From positions 1 to 19,996 of the forward strand of contig CADCVI010000237.1 of the NCBI GenBank assembly GCA_902806105.1: 19,996 bases of DNA, in the 5' to 3' direction. This DNA is from an uncultured Rubrobacteraceae bacterium. GTDB lineage: Bacteria > Actinomycetota > Rubrobacteria > Rubrobacterales > Rubrobacteraceae. The notes under the pieces are model-generated. The model made no database searches and was not told where the DNA came from. It saw only the letters and a program-made list of their open reading frames with translations. This document shows, piece after piece, positions 7,368-15,292 of this stretch (its first letter is position 1; each line of letters begins with the position of its first letter). Both the position numbers and the translations under genes were made by a program.

Positions 7368-7942
7368 ACGACCCCTAGCGGCAGGTAAGGGTTCGTTTCC
7401 AGCTCCTCCATCGCCGTCATCACGTCGCCGTGCCCGGCGTGCAGGCGCGTTGAGGGCTCCCAGTACGGCATCACGCGGCGCAGGGAGACCTCGATCTCCT
7501 CCCACGAGGCGTCGCTTCCGTCCGTGCGCCCCACGCTGCCGGGGAGAATAAGATCCCCGATCACCTGGTCGGTCCCGATAAGGAACGAGACGGAGCCGCG
7601 CGTATGCCCCGGGGTGTGCAGGACGTAGAACCCCTGCCCGGCGAGCGCCATCCCCTCCCCGTCCTGCAAGGGCTCGTAGACCTTTACGCCCGCGCCCGGG
7701 GCGTCGGCCGGGTGCATGTACACCGTGGCCCCCGTCTCGCGGCGCACGTCTTCGAGCGCGCTCACGTGGTCCGCGTGGCCGTGCGTCACGAGGATCGCGA
7801 CGACCGGCGCGCGCACGGCCCCCAGGATCTTCTCCGGCTCGGCCCCCGCGTCGACGATGATGTCGCCCCCGGGGGCATGAACCACGTACGAGTTGACCTC
7901 GAAACCGTCCATGCTGAGACGGACCTGCTCTATTTCGGCCAA
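7364..7942 (-). CDS. Metallo-beta-lactamase-fold hydrolase, glyoxalase II-like
   Basis: The 192-residue protein is taken from TTG 7942 because a strong AGGAGG lies 11 bases upstream (7954–7959 on the complement). The later ATG at 7912 has no such site. The binuclear zinc signature is complete: THGHADHV (H54, H56, D58, H59), HTPGHTRGSV (H113), the bridging aspartate in VIGDLILPG (D130) and LHAGHGD (H171). The compact size and PGHTRGS resemble glyoxalase II/YcbL-type thioester hydrolases, which act on S-lactoylglutathione or related thiol esters. The substrate in this organism is unknown. The gene follows rel by 21 bases and overlaps hisS by four. Rel–hydrolase–hisS is a recurring order in bacteria, so membership of this operon is expected and does not by itself indicate function. 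Confidence 0.92.
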   Translation of the reverse strand: MAEIEQVRLSMDGFEVNSYVVHAPGGDIIVDAGAEPEKILGAVRAPVVAILVTHGHADHVSALEDVRRETGATVYMHPADAPGAGVKVYEPLQDGEGMALAGQGFYVLHTPGHTRGSVSFLIGTDQVIGDLILPGSVGRTDGSDASWEEIEVSLRRVMPYWEPSTRLHAGHGDVMTAMEELETNPYLPLGVV

Positions 7943-7963
7943 GGAACTACCGGCCTCCTATCT

Positions 7964-10204
7964 TTATTGGGAAGAGGGAATCGGGGTACCGTCGCGCGAG
8001 ACGCGGCGGACGTCGTAGACGTCGGGGATGCCCCGGATCTTGCGCAGGATCTCCTCGACGTGCTGCAAGCTGGCCGCCTTGAACGCGAACCGGCTAAGCG
8101 CCGTGCGGTCCTCGATGGTATCGACCCGCGCCGAGAGTATGCTCACCCCGGCGTCGGAGATCGTCGAGGTGACGTCTTTTAGAAGGTGCATCCGGTCGAG
8201 AGCCTCGACCAGGATCTCGACGGTGAACAGGTTCCCCCGCCGCTGCGCCCACTCGACCTCGACGAAGCGCTCCGGGTCGCGCGCCTTGAGCGCCCGCGCG
8301 TTGACGCACCCCCCGGCGTGCACGACTACGCCGCGACCGAGCGAGACGTAGCCCACGATGTCGTCGCCGGGCATCGGGCTGCAACAGCGCGCGAGCCGCG
8401 TGAGGATGCCGCTGGAGCCGACCACGCGCACCCCGGTCTCGGCGTCCGTCAGGCCCTCGGGCAGCGGGAGCGGCACGAGGGCCGGGGTCTGGCCCCTGCC
8501 GTTCTCGGCCTCCGGCTCCTTCGGGTTCATCTTCTCGGCGATCCGGTGGGCTACGTTCTCCGCCGAGACCGTCCCGAGGCCCACGGCGGCGAGCATGTCG
8601 TCGACCGTCGAGGCGTTGGTCGAGCGGGCGACGTCCTCCAGGATCGCCGTCGGGACCTTGTCCCGGTCGATCCGCTGCTTCTTCAGGAGGGTGGCTACCT
8701 TCTCGCGCCCGAGCGAGAGGTTGTCCTCCCAGTCGATCTTGTTGAAAAACTGGCGTATCTTGTTCCGGGCGCGCCCGCTCTGGACGACGGCGAGCCAGTC
8801 GCGGCTCGGACCCTCCTTCTTGCCCGTGATGATCTCCACCCGGTCGCCGGAGACGAGCTCGGAGTCGAGCGGCACTATCCGGTCGTTGACCCTCGCCCCC
8901 ACCGTGCGGTGGCCGACCTCGGTGTGAACGTGGTAGGCGAAGTCTATAGGCGTCGCCCCGGAGGGCAGGCTGACGACGTCGCCCTTCGGCGTGAACACGA
9001 AGACCTCGTCGGCGACAAGCTCACCCTTCAAGGACTCCATAAACTCCTGGGCGTCCGTAGTCTCCTTCTGCCACTCCATCATGCTCTTCAGCCACGTCAG
9101 CCGGTCGACCTGGCTGTCCTTGAGGCCGTGCTTGTACATCCAGTGCGCCGCGATGCCGTACTCGGCGGTGACGTCCATGTCGCGGGTGCGGATCTGGATC
9201 TCGAGGAGCTTGCCCTCGCAGGACATGACCGTCGTGTGCAGCGACTGGTACATGTTGAACTTCGGCATCGCGATGTAGTCCTTGAAGCGGCCCGGGATCG
9301 GCTTCCAGATAGAGTGGATGACGCCGATGGCCCCGTAGCAGTCGCGCACGCTGTCCACGACGACGCGCAGGCCCGCGAGGTCGTAGATCTCATTGAACTC
9401 CTTGTTCCTGCGTACCATCTTGTTGTAGATGGAGTAGAAGTGCTTGACCCTGCCGCGCACCTCCGCCTCCACCCCGGCCTCTCCGAGGTGACGCAGAAGC
9501 TCCTTGGCCGTACCGTTGATAAACGACTCACGGTCCCCCCGCCTGGCCGCGACGAGACGCTTGATCTCCGCGTAGCGCCGCGGGTGCAGGGTGGCGAAGG
9601 CCAAATCTTCCAGCTCCCACTTGACGGAGTAGATCCCGAGCCTGTGGGCGAGCGGGGCGTAGATCTCAAGGGTCTCCGTCGCCTTCTGGAGCGCCTTCTC
9701 GCGCCTGAGATACGCCAGCGTCCGCATGTTGTGCAGCCTGTCGGCGAGCTTGATGATAATGACCCGCACGTCCCGGCTCATCGCGACGATCATCTTGCGC
9801 AGGGACTCGGCCTGGGCCTCCTCCAGGTTCCCGCTCGGGAGCCGTTTGAGCTTCGTGACCCCGTCCACGATCTCCGCGATGTCGTCCCCGAAGCGCGAGG
9901 CGAGCTCCGCCTTCGTGAGCTCGGTGTCCTCCAGGACGTCGTGCAGGAGCGAGGCCGCGATCGTCGTCGAGTCGAGGTGCAGGTCGGCGAGAATATCCGC
10001 CGCGCACAACGGATGGTAGACGAACGGCTCCCCGCTCTTTCGGATCTGGCCCTTGTGGGCGGCGTGCGCCGTCCCGTAGGCGCGCGCTATCAACTCCTCG
10101 TCCGCCTCCGGATTGTAAGCGCGGACCTTCTCGATCAGACCGGTGATCGTAACGTCCGGAACCGCTACGGGCCCCGGGTACGACTCTTCGCGAACGTTCT
10201 GCAT
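7964..10204 (-). CDS. rel: Bifunctional (p)ppGpp synthetase/hydrolase Rel
   Basis: The 746-residue protein starts at ATG 10204; the frame continues upstream for 55 codons, but these contain no family similarity and a promoter-like box. Domains in order are as follows. The HD hydrolase (about 40–180) has YHPL with H64, LLHDVLEDT with H88-D89-E92-D93, and DRLHNMRTL. The synthetase (about 235–355) has GRVKHFYSIYNKM, YDLAGLRVVVD, FKDYIAMPKFNMYQSLHT and LLEIQIRT. The TGS domain (398–460) has VFVFTPKGDVVSLPSGATPIDFAY. The zinc-finger/RIS region has CCSPMPGDDIVGYVSLGRG (607–625) and GCVN. A C-terminal ACT domain (660–735) completes it. Both catalytic halves are intact, so it should make and degrade the alarmone in response to uncharged tRNA on ribosomes. 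It is first in a run with the metallohydrolase, hisS and the sirtuin. Confidence 0.97.
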   Translation of the reverse strand: MQNVREESYPGPVAVPDVTITGLIEKVRAYNPEADEELIARAYGTAHAAHKGQIRKSGEPFVYHPLCAADILADLHLDSTTIAASLLHDVLEDTELTKAELASRFGDDIAEIVDGVTKLKRLPSGNLEEAQAESLRKMIVAMSRDVRVIIIKLADRLHNMRTLAYLRREKALQKATETLEIYAPLAHRLGIYSVKWELEDLAFATLHPRRYAEIKRLVAARRGDRESFINGTAKELLRHLGEAGVEAEVRGRVKHFYSIYNKMVRRNKEFNEIYDLAGLRVVVDSVRDCYGAIGVIHSIWKPIPGRFKDYIAMPKFNMYQSLHTTVMSCEGKLLEIQIRTRDMDVTAEYGIAAHWMYKHGLKDSQVDRLTWLKSMMEWQKETTDAQEFMESLKGELVADEVFVFTPKGDVVSLPSGATPIDFAYHVHTEVGHRTVGARVNDRIVPLDSELVSGDRVEIITGKKEGPSRDWLAVVQSGRARNKIRQFFNKIDWEDNLSLGREKVATLLKKQRIDRDKVPTAILEDVARSTNASTVDDMLAAVGLGTVSAENVAHRIAEKMNPKEPEAENGRGQTPALVPLPLPEGLTDAETGVRVVGSSGILTRLARCCSPMPGDDIVGYVSLGRGVVVHAGGCVNARALKARDPERFVEVEWAQRRGNLFTVEILVEALDRMHLLKDVTSTISDAGVSILSARVDTIEDRTALSRFAFKAASLQHVEEILRKIRGIPDVYDVRRVSRDGTPIPSSQ

Positions 10205-10211
10205 AAACGTG

Positions 10212-10220
10212 ATTCTAACA
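10212..10220 (-). promoter_or_regulatory. Putative extended -10 for a leaderless rel transcript
   Basis: On the minus strand TGT-TAGAAT (complement of 10212–10220) lies seven bases before the rel ATG at 10204, so transcription would start at or next to the ATG. No Shine-Dalgarno sequence is visible upstream of that ATG. Leaderless genes are common in Actinomycetota. No good -35 box was found, which fits an extended -10 promoter. The evidence is sequence only. Confidence 0.4.
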
Positions 10221-10540
10221 TTTCGCCCCCATTCACCTCGATCGTCGGACCATCGGAGCCCCCATCCGGACACGACTGCGACCCGGATCCTCCCGTCAGG
10301 GGCTGTAACTACGTTCGATAGCAACGCGCTAAAAAGCCCGAAAACGACGCCCGGAACCGCGCCGAGCATCCGCCGAGAAGCCGTGGAATGGCACCAACCA
10401 CGAGCCCCGCCGCATCAAGGCATCGCGCCGCACAAATACCATGCCAACCCCGAGAGGTGAGCCCGGTCGAGAGCATTCGTATCTCCCAGACCGCAACGAG
10501 GGCTCACTTGGTGCTCCGGTCTCGCGCGTTGGCTCCACGA
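10221..10540. other. Intergenic gap of about 330 bases, no gene recognised
   Basis: The gap lies between the end of the MFS gene and the start of rel. It should hold the rel upstream region and the MFS terminator. A 69-codon minus frame (10329–10538) lacks a ribosome-binding site and has no recognisable protein character. An inverted repeat GTGAGCCC (10457–10464) / GGGCTCAC (10500–10507) with a 35-base loop is the only symmetry noticed, and it is weak as a terminator. No tRNA or riboswitch consensus was recognised. Confidence 0.5.
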
Positions 10541-11794
10541 TTACGATTGGTCGTTACTGCCTGGAGGCCGCGCGAGGGCTTCCGACCGCGCGGCACGCTG
10601 GGCGAGCAACATGGAGACCGCCGCCAGGGAAGAGCCGCCGACGAGCGTCCACAGTACGGGCCCGTAACCGCCTGCTAAAGCATAAAGGGCCCCCGCGCCC
10701 ACGGGCGCGAGCGTCCTCGCCCCCATCGCGAACATCGCCACCACGCCACCGATGCTCCCGTAGTGGGCCGGTCCGTAAAAGTCCGCGACGAGCGAGGCCC
10801 GGGCGAGGGTGGCGGCGCCGGAAGCCGCGCCGAACAACACGACGAAGAGGAGCAACCCCTGCACATCCCGCCACAGGATAAGGACGACGAGGGCGACCGC
10901 CTGGAGAGCGAAGACGCCCGCCGTGACCGCATCCCTCGGCAGCCGCTCGCCGAGGACGGTCATCACGACGCGGCCGAGAACCTGTGCCGCGCCGACGAAT
11001 CCCGTCAGGGTAGCGGCGAGGCCAAGGCCATAACCCTGCTCTCCGAGGTAGGGGATCAGGTGCACCCCGATCGCTACCTGCGAGAGCGTGACCAGGAAAA
11101 AGGAGGCCGAGAGCAGCCAGAAACTGCCCCCCCGGAGGGCCACGCCGAGCGTTACGCTCATGCGTTTCGCTGGGGAACCGGCGGCCGGGGCAGCCGGTGT
11201 GAGGGCCCCGTCGGGTGCGAGACCCAGGTCTCCGGGCGCCCGGCGCAGAACGAGGGCGTGCGGGGGCACGGTGAGGACGGCCAGCACGACGGCGAGCACG
11301 ACGAGCGCCCCACGCCACCCCTGCCCATCCACCAGCCACCCGGTCAGGGGCAGGAAGATGGTGCTGGCGAGGCCGCCCGCGAAAGTCACCAGCAACAGCG
11401 CCCGGTCGCGCCCGGCCGTAAACCACCGCGCGACTACCGCGAAGGCGGGCTCGTACAGCGTCGCCGCCATCGCGAGCCCGATCCCGGCCCAGACGAGGTA
11501 GAAGGCCCAGAGGCTCTCCACGGAAGACCAGGCAACGACGAGGCCGACCCCTGCCACCGAGCCGAGCGTCATGAGGCCCCGGGGACCGTAGCGGTCCAGC
11601 CATCGCCCGACGAAGGGCGCGGAGATCCCGGAGACGAGCAGCGCCAGGGAGAAGGCGCCTGTAACCTCGGTGCGGGACCAGCCCATCTCCTCCTGCATCG
11701 GCAACAGAACTACCGCGAAGGCGTAGTACAGGATGCCCCAGGAGACGGTCTCGGTGAGCGCGAGCGCCCAGGCTATCCTCCAGCCGTAGTACAT
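10541..11794 (-). CDS. Major facilitator superfamily transporter, monocarboxylate/oxalate-type
   Basis: The 417-residue membrane protein is taken from ATG 11794 (MYYGWRIAWALALTETVSWG), because family members begin with a short (Y)YGWRI lead into helix 1. The frame's upstream GTG at 11839 adds only a Gly-rich stretch. About twelve hydrophobic helices are visible, in two sets of six split by a central polar loop (LRRAPGDLGLAPDG to SPAKRMSVTLG). The loop between helices 2 and 3 has FVGRWLDRYGPRGLM, the MFS signature. The overall look is that of the oxalate/formate antiporter and monocarboxylate porter subfamily, so a small organic acid is a reasonable substrate but inferred. It lies 154 bases after tctA on the same strand, so it may be co-transcribed or have its own promoter. 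Its presence beside a Tct system suggests a related substrate. Confidence 0.88.
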   Translation of the reverse strand: MYYGWRIAWALALTETVSWGILYYAFAVVLLPMQEEMGWSRTEVTGAFSLALLVSGISAPFVGRWLDRYGPRGLMTLGSVAGVGLVVAWSSVESLWAFYLVWAGIGLAMAATLYEPAFAVVARWFTAGRDRALLLVTFAGGLASTIFLPLTGWLVDGQGWRGALVVLAVVLAVLTVPPHALVLRRAPGDLGLAPDGALTPAAPAAGSPAKRMSVTLGVALRGGSFWLLSASFFLVTLSQVAIGVHLIPYLGEQGYGLGLAATLTGFVGAAQVLGRVVMTVLGERLPRDAVTAGVFALQAVALVVLILWRDVQGLLLFVVLFGAASGAATLARASLVADFYGPAHYGSIGGVVAMFAMGARTLAPVGAGALYALAGGYGPVLWTLVGGSSLAAVSMLLAQRAARSEALARPPGSNDQS

Positions 11795-11948
11795 GCCCCC
11801 GTTTCCGCCCCCTCCGCTAACCCTTCGACCCCCGTTCACCGAAAAGCGCGCAGCGGCTCGGCCGGGATGCTCTCCCTATGGAACCACCGGACCCGGCGGA
11901 TACGGGGCGAGGCTCTCGGGCTCGGGGTGTCCCTGTAACGGCACCGAA

Positions 11949-13451
11949 CTACGCACCCTCCCTCCTCCTTCGCATCCTTCCCCTGACGAACCCCACGGCG
12001 GGCAGGAGGATGACCACGAGCATCAGGGCCAGTATGGTCCCCGAGATCGGCCGCGTGACAAAGCCCGTCACGTCGCCCTCGAAGATCCGCAACGACTGGC
12101 GGAAGGAGGTCTCCAGGATGCGCCCGAGGACGAAGGCCAGGACCAGGGGTCCCGGCTCGAAGCCAAACTTGTTCATGAGGTAGCCCACGACCCCGAAGAA
12201 GATCACGATCCACATGTCGAAGGGGCTGTTGTTTACCGTGAACACCCCGAGCATCGTCACCATGACGGTTATGGGCGCGAGTATGGTGGCGCGCACGCGC
12301 AGGAGCCGCACGAACAGTCCCACGAGCGGGACGCTCAAAATCAGGAGAAAGATGTTTCCGATGTACATCGAGTCGACCACGCCCCAGAAGATCTCGGGGT
12401 TCTGGACGATAAGCGTGGGCCCCGGCGGTATCCCCTGCAGGAGGAGCGCGCCGAAGATCAGGGCCATCACGGAGTTCGTGGGTATCCCGAGGGTCAGGAG
12501 CGGAATAAACGAAGAGGTCGCGGCGGCGTTGTTCGCGCTCTCCGGGCCAGCGACCCCCTGTATTGCCCCCTTGCCGAACCTGGCCGGCTCCCTGGCGGTC
12601 CGCTTTTCCAGGGCGTACGAGGCCATGCTGGAGAGGGTGCCGCCCCCGCCGGGCAGGATGCCTATAAAAAACCCCAGCAGCGAGCCCCGGGCGACCGCGC
12701 CCCTCGACTCCCTCCAGTCGGCCATGGAGACCCACGCCCTACCGATTCTTGAGGTGGCGAAGCTGGCCCTCGTGCGTTGCTCGAGGTCGTAGAAGATCTC
12801 CCCGAGACCGAAGAGGCCCATCGCTATCGCCACGAAGTCGACGCCGTCGGAGAGGCTGATGCTGCCGAAGGTGAAGCGCGCCGTGCCCATCACCGGATCC
12901 CGGCCCACCGTCGCGATCAGGAGCCCCAGGGCCGCCGCCATGACGCTCTTGACGGTCGAGCCGGTCCCGAGGTACGAGACAAGCAGAATGCCAAGGAGCG
13001 CCAGCGCGGTGTACTCCGGCGGCCCGAACCGGAGCGCGAACCCGGCCAGAAACGGCGCCAGGAGTGAGAGCCCGATGATGGAGACGGTGCCGCCGATAAA
13101 AGATCCGATGGCGGCGATGCCGAGGGCCGGCCCCGCCCTCCCCTGCCGCGCCATCTGGTAGCCGTCGAAGGTCGTCACCACCGAGGCAGCCTCGCCGGGA
13201 AGTTGCAGGAGGACCGAGGTGATCGTGCCGCCGTACATCGCCCCGTAGTAGATGCCGGCCAGCAGGATGATCGCGGACTCCGGCGGGATCTCGTACGTTA
13301 TCGGCAGGAGCAGGGCGATGGTCGCCGTCGGCCCCAGACCGGGGAGCACCCCGATGATCATCCCGATGAGGACCCCGGCGAGGCAGTACAGAAGGTTCGA
13401 GGGCTGGAAAACTACCTCGAAGCCGGAGAGTATGGGCTGGAAAAACTCCAC
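11949..13451 (-). CDS. tctA: Tripartite tricarboxylate transporter large permease subunit TctA
   Basis: The 500-residue integral membrane protein starts at GTG 13451 with GAGGTGA close upstream and lies just 17 bases after tctB. It carries the TctA signatures: GVLPGLGPTATIALLLP near the N-terminus, IYYGAMYGGTITSVLLQLPGE, FIGILPGGGGTLSSMASYA, and GVAGPESANNAAATSSFIPL then LTLGIP in the second half. About twelve hydrophobic spans and full family length (around 500) are seen, with a basic tail RGRMRRRREGA. TctA is the main channel of a secondary, ion-driven system that imports carboxylates such as citrate, tartrate or related acids delivered by the TctC binding protein. Substrate cannot be read from TctA. 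It is the third gene of tctCBA. Confidence 0.96.
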   Translation of the reverse strand: MEFFQPILSGFEVVFQPSNLLYCLAGVLIGMIIGVLPGLGPTATIALLLPITYEIPPESAIILLAGIYYGAMYGGTITSVLLQLPGEAASVVTTFDGYQMARQGRAGPALGIAAIGSFIGGTVSIIGLSLLAPFLAGFALRFGPPEYTALALLGILLVSYLGTGSTVKSVMAAALGLLIATVGRDPVMGTARFTFGSISLSDGVDFVAIAMGLFGLGEIFYDLEQRTRASFATSRIGRAWVSMADWRESRGAVARGSLLGFFIGILPGGGGTLSSMASYALEKRTAREPARFGKGAIQGVAGPESANNAAATSSFIPLLTLGIPTNSVMALIFGALLLQGIPPGPTLIVQNPEIFWGVVDSMYIGNIFLLILSVPLVGLFVRLLRVRATILAPITVMVTMLGVFTVNNSPFDMWIVIFFGVVGYLMNKFGFEPGPLVLAFVLGRILETSFRQSLRIFEGDVTGFVTRPISGTILALMLVVILLPAVGFVRGRMRRRREGA

Positions 13452-13468
13452 TGGCTCACCTCAAGGTT

Positions 13469-14023
13469 CTAGAAGAGGGCGATGTGCGGCAGGGCCGAGA
13501 TGCCCAGCAGCACGATAAACAGCACGTAGAACACGGCGGTCGCCCCCACGGAGACGATCAGGGTCGTCCGCCAGGACTCCCGGCCCAGAAACCTGAGCCA
13601 GAAGATAAAGACCAGTAGAGACGGCAGCTCGAAGCCCACCCGCTGGAACAGGATCACGAACACGCCGAGGCTCACCACCCCGAGGGCGATGACCCGCGCC
13701 CCGCCCGTGAAGCTCTCGTAGTCCTCGCCGAGCCCGCGCCCGAAGATCAGCAGCAAGATTGAGGCCGCTACCAGCACCGAGCTCGTGACGAAGGGCCACA
13801 ATCCCGGTCCCGGGTCCGTCGGGCTCCCGAAACCGAGCCCGAGGGATTCGACCATCGCCGCCGCCCCGACCACGAGCGGGACCAGCCCGGCAACGTAGTG
13901 AGCCCAGGCGCCCGCCCTGGGGATCTCCTCGTGCCCCGTCGCGTGGGCGACCGCTTCGGCGATCCCCGGGTCGTCGCGTCTCTCCACGGGGGCGGAGGAG
14001 GGAGCGGGGCCCTCCTCGCTCAA
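13469..14023 (-). CDS. tctB: Tripartite tricarboxylate transporter small subunit TctB
   Basis: The 184-residue protein begins at TTG 14023, overlapping the tctC stop (TTGA) with GGAGGAGG just upstream, which points to translational coupling. A polar N-terminal extension of about 40 residues (rich in Glu, Ala and Pro) precedes four hydrophobic segments: HYVAGLVPLVVGAAAMV, the helix around FVTSSVLVAASILLLIFG, VIALGVVSLGVFVILF, and VSVGATAVFYVLFIVLLG. The motif PTDPGPGLWPFV between helices 1 and 2 is typical of TctB. The subunit is poorly conserved across bacteria but is needed with TctA for transport. Its position between tctC and tctA is the standard order. Confidence 0.93.
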   Translation of the reverse strand: MSEEGPAPSSAPVERRDDPGIAEAVAHATGHEEIPRAGAWAHYVAGLVPLVVGAAAMVESLGLGFGSPTDPGPGLWPFVTSSVLVAASILLLIFGRGLGEDYESFTGGARVIALGVVSLGVFVILFQRVGFELPSLLVFIFWLRFLGRESWRTTLIVSVGATAVFYVLFIVLLGISALPHIALF

Positions 14024-15063
14024 GCGCCTCCTCCGGTCTCTATGCCGAGCTCCTCGACCTTGCTCCTGTACCGTTCGAGGTCCGTCTCGATCTTCTGTCG
14101 CACCTCGTCGCCGCTCTTCTCGAAGCGCCCGATAAAGTTCTCCTCCAGAAACTGCCCGTACGACTCCGCCTGCGTGGCCTCCTTGAAGGCGTCGGCCAGC
14201 TTGGTCGTGATGTCGTCCGGCAGGTCCTTCGGCCCGGCGATAAAGCGCACCTGGTCGACCTGGAGGTCGAAGCCCTGCTCCTTCATCGTCGGTACGTCCG
14301 GCAGGAACTCGCTCCTCTCGGCGGAGAAGATCCCGAGCTGTATCAGGTCGCCGGCCGCCACCTGCTCGGCCGACTCGGCGATCTGCGAGGCGCCCATGTC
14401 GACCTGTTGTCCGAGGAGCGCGGTGACGGAGGGCCCGCCGCCGTCGAACGGCACGTCGGTAGCCTTGATACCGGCCTGCGCGTAGAACAAAGTCTGGGCC
14501 AGGAAAGTGCCGATCCCCCGCCCGGAGTGCCCGAAGCTGATCTCCTCGCCGGAGTCCGCCAGGGCGAGCACGTCGTCCAGGGTCTGGTACGGACCGTTGG
14601 CGTTCGCCAGGAGCACGATGTTCTCCTGCGTCAGCCCGGTCACTATCTTCAATTCGTCGAGCGGGACCGTATCTTCCGGCCCGAGGAAGATCGGGGCGAT
14701 GGTGAACAGCGAGGTCGGCGAGAACGTGAGCCGGTATCCGTCCGCCGCCCCCTCGGCTACCTCCTTCGTCCCGACAGCGCCGCCCGCACCCTCGCGGTTG
14801 ACCGCCACCATCGTCTGCCCCAGTGGCTCCTCGATCTCCCGCGCTACCGCACGGGCGATAAGGTCGGTGCTCCCCCCAGGGGCGAAGGGCACGATCAGCT
14901 CGACCGGCCGGGTCGGGTAGTCAGCCCCACCGCCTCCACCGCCGCCCCCCGTACCACCCTGAACCCCACACCCGGCTAGCAACAACGCGGCCCCGGTCCC
15001 CATGCCTACGCGCAAGAAATCTTGCCGCGTCAAACCACGCTCGACGCCTGATCTCCGAACCAT
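14020..15063 (-). CDS. tctC: Tripartite tricarboxylate transporter substrate-binding lipoprotein TctC
   Basis: Start is ATG 15063, with GGAGGAGAGGGAT immediately upstream; 32 extra upstream codons are open but include the tctC leader repeats and were rejected. The 347-residue protein opens with LTRQDFLRVG, a Tat-like signal with one of the usual twin arginines replaced by Gln, then hydrophobic GTGAALLLAGC with the lipobox cysteine at C32. A glycine-rich linker (36–46) follows. The mature domain has YPTRPVELIVPFAPGGSTDLIARAVA, VNREGAGGAVGTKEVA, SFGHSGRGIGTFLAQ, VPFDGGGPSVTALLGQQVDM and FLPDVPTMKEQGFD, the TctC/Bug binding-protein pattern. It is anchored outside the membrane and captures a carboxylate for TctAB. 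The FAPGGSTDLIAR and GGGP loops normally bind the carboxylate. Its upstream region contains a composite operator at 15175–15198. Confidence 0.95.
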   Translation of the reverse strand: MVRRSGVERGLTRQDFLRVGMGTGAALLLAGCGVQGGTGGGGGGGGADYPTRPVELIVPFAPGGSTDLIARAVAREIEEPLGQTMVAVNREGAGGAVGTKEVAEGAADGYRLTFSPTSLFTIAPIFLGPEDTVPLDELKIVTGLTQENIVLLANANGPYQTLDDVLALADSGEEISFGHSGRGIGTFLAQTLFYAQAGIKATDVPFDGGGPSVTALLGQQVDMGASQIAESAEQVAAGDLIQLGIFSAERSEFLPDVPTMKEQGFDLQVDQVRFIAGPKDLPDDITTKLADAFKEATQAESYGQFLEENFIGRFEKSGDEVRQKIETDLERYRSKVEELGIETGGGA

Positions 15064-15092
15064 ATCCCTCTCCTCCTCCGCGGGCTTGCCGC

Positions 15093-15130
15093 CCCTTCCC
15101 ATGACCACGGAAGCCAGCCCTTCCCATGAC
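15093..15130. repeat. Direct repeat CCCTTCCCATGAC in the tctC leader
   Basis: The 13-base sequence CCCTTCCCATGAC occurs at 15093–15105 and again at 15118–15130, 25 bases apart, within the presumed tctC 5' leader. On the transcribed strand it reads GTCATGGGAAGGG. Function is unknown; it may be chance in this G/C-rich leader or a binding element. Confidence 0.4.
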
Positions 15131-15150
15131 GGCCCCCGCACCTTCTCAGT

Positions 15151-15177
15151 TTGACTCAACTATTGGTCGTGAGTCAA
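15151..15177. promoter_or_regulatory. Inverted repeat TTGACTCA-N11-TGAGTCAA upstream of tctC
   Basis: TTGACTCA (15151–15158) and TGAGTCAA (15170–15177) are a perfect 8-bp inverted repeat with an 11-base spacer, about 100 bases upstream of the tctC ATG. The right arm touches the composite operator that begins at 15175. It is an operator candidate, and the minus-strand TTGACT could also serve as a -35 element, though no good -10 was found at the right distance. Confidence 0.45.
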
Positions 15178-15198
15178 GTCTGTCCTGTCTGACAAGTC
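15175..15198. promoter_or_regulatory. Putative GntR/FadR-type operator upstream of tctC
   Basis: The block reads CAAGTC, three variable bases (TGT), then CCTGTCTGACAAGT and C. It contains the TGTC-T-GACA palindrome, which fits the GTnnnAC core of FCD-type GntR operators. The same block recurs at 17564–17587, matching at 20 of 24 positions. It lies about 112 bases upstream of the tctC ATG and is a likely target of the GntR-family protein encoded at 17688–18440. Confidence 0.6.
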
Positions 15199-15217
15199 CG
15201 GGTAACCCATGCTCCGC

Positions 15218-15274
15218 TTTGTTCGGGACTTGCCACGCATGCTCCCCGTACGGCTTCTCCTTCCCCGAAGCAAA
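15218..15274. terminator. Imperfect inverted repeat after the cycloisomerase gene
   Basis: TTTGTTCGGG (15218–15227) and CCCGAAGCAAA (15264–15274) can pair with a single bulged base. It falls just downstream of the stop of the mandelate-racemase-type gene (15293, minus strand) and upstream of the tctC operator, so it may end the first transcript. The loop is long (36 bases), which makes this weak. Confidence 0.25.
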
Positions 15275-15292
15275 TGTGCTTTGAATACCATG

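Noticed and set aside
6048..7388. 446-codon plus-strand frame opposite hisS
   Set aside because: It is a GC-driven shadow of hisS with no family features.
7368..7505. N-terminal extension of hisS
   Set aside because: It lies inside the metallohydrolase gene, is Arg/Gly-rich, and HisRS proteins begin near the chosen GTG.
8186..10321. Long plus-strand reading frame of over 700 codons opposite rel
   Set aside because: It is the antisense of a clear Rel gene in GC-rich DNA; the translation is low-complexity (Asp/Val/Leu/Arg-rich) without recognisable domains.
10205..10369. N-terminal extension of rel to a start at 10369
   Set aside because: The added 55 residues have no Rel similarity and contain the putative -10 box.
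10457..10507. 8-bp inverted repeat considered as a small RNA or terminator
   Set aside because: The 35-base loop and lack of T-run make it weak; no RNA consensus was recognised.
15064..15159. N-terminal extension of tctC
   Set aside because: A signal peptide with a strong ribosome-binding site starts at 15063, and the extension would precede the signal peptide.
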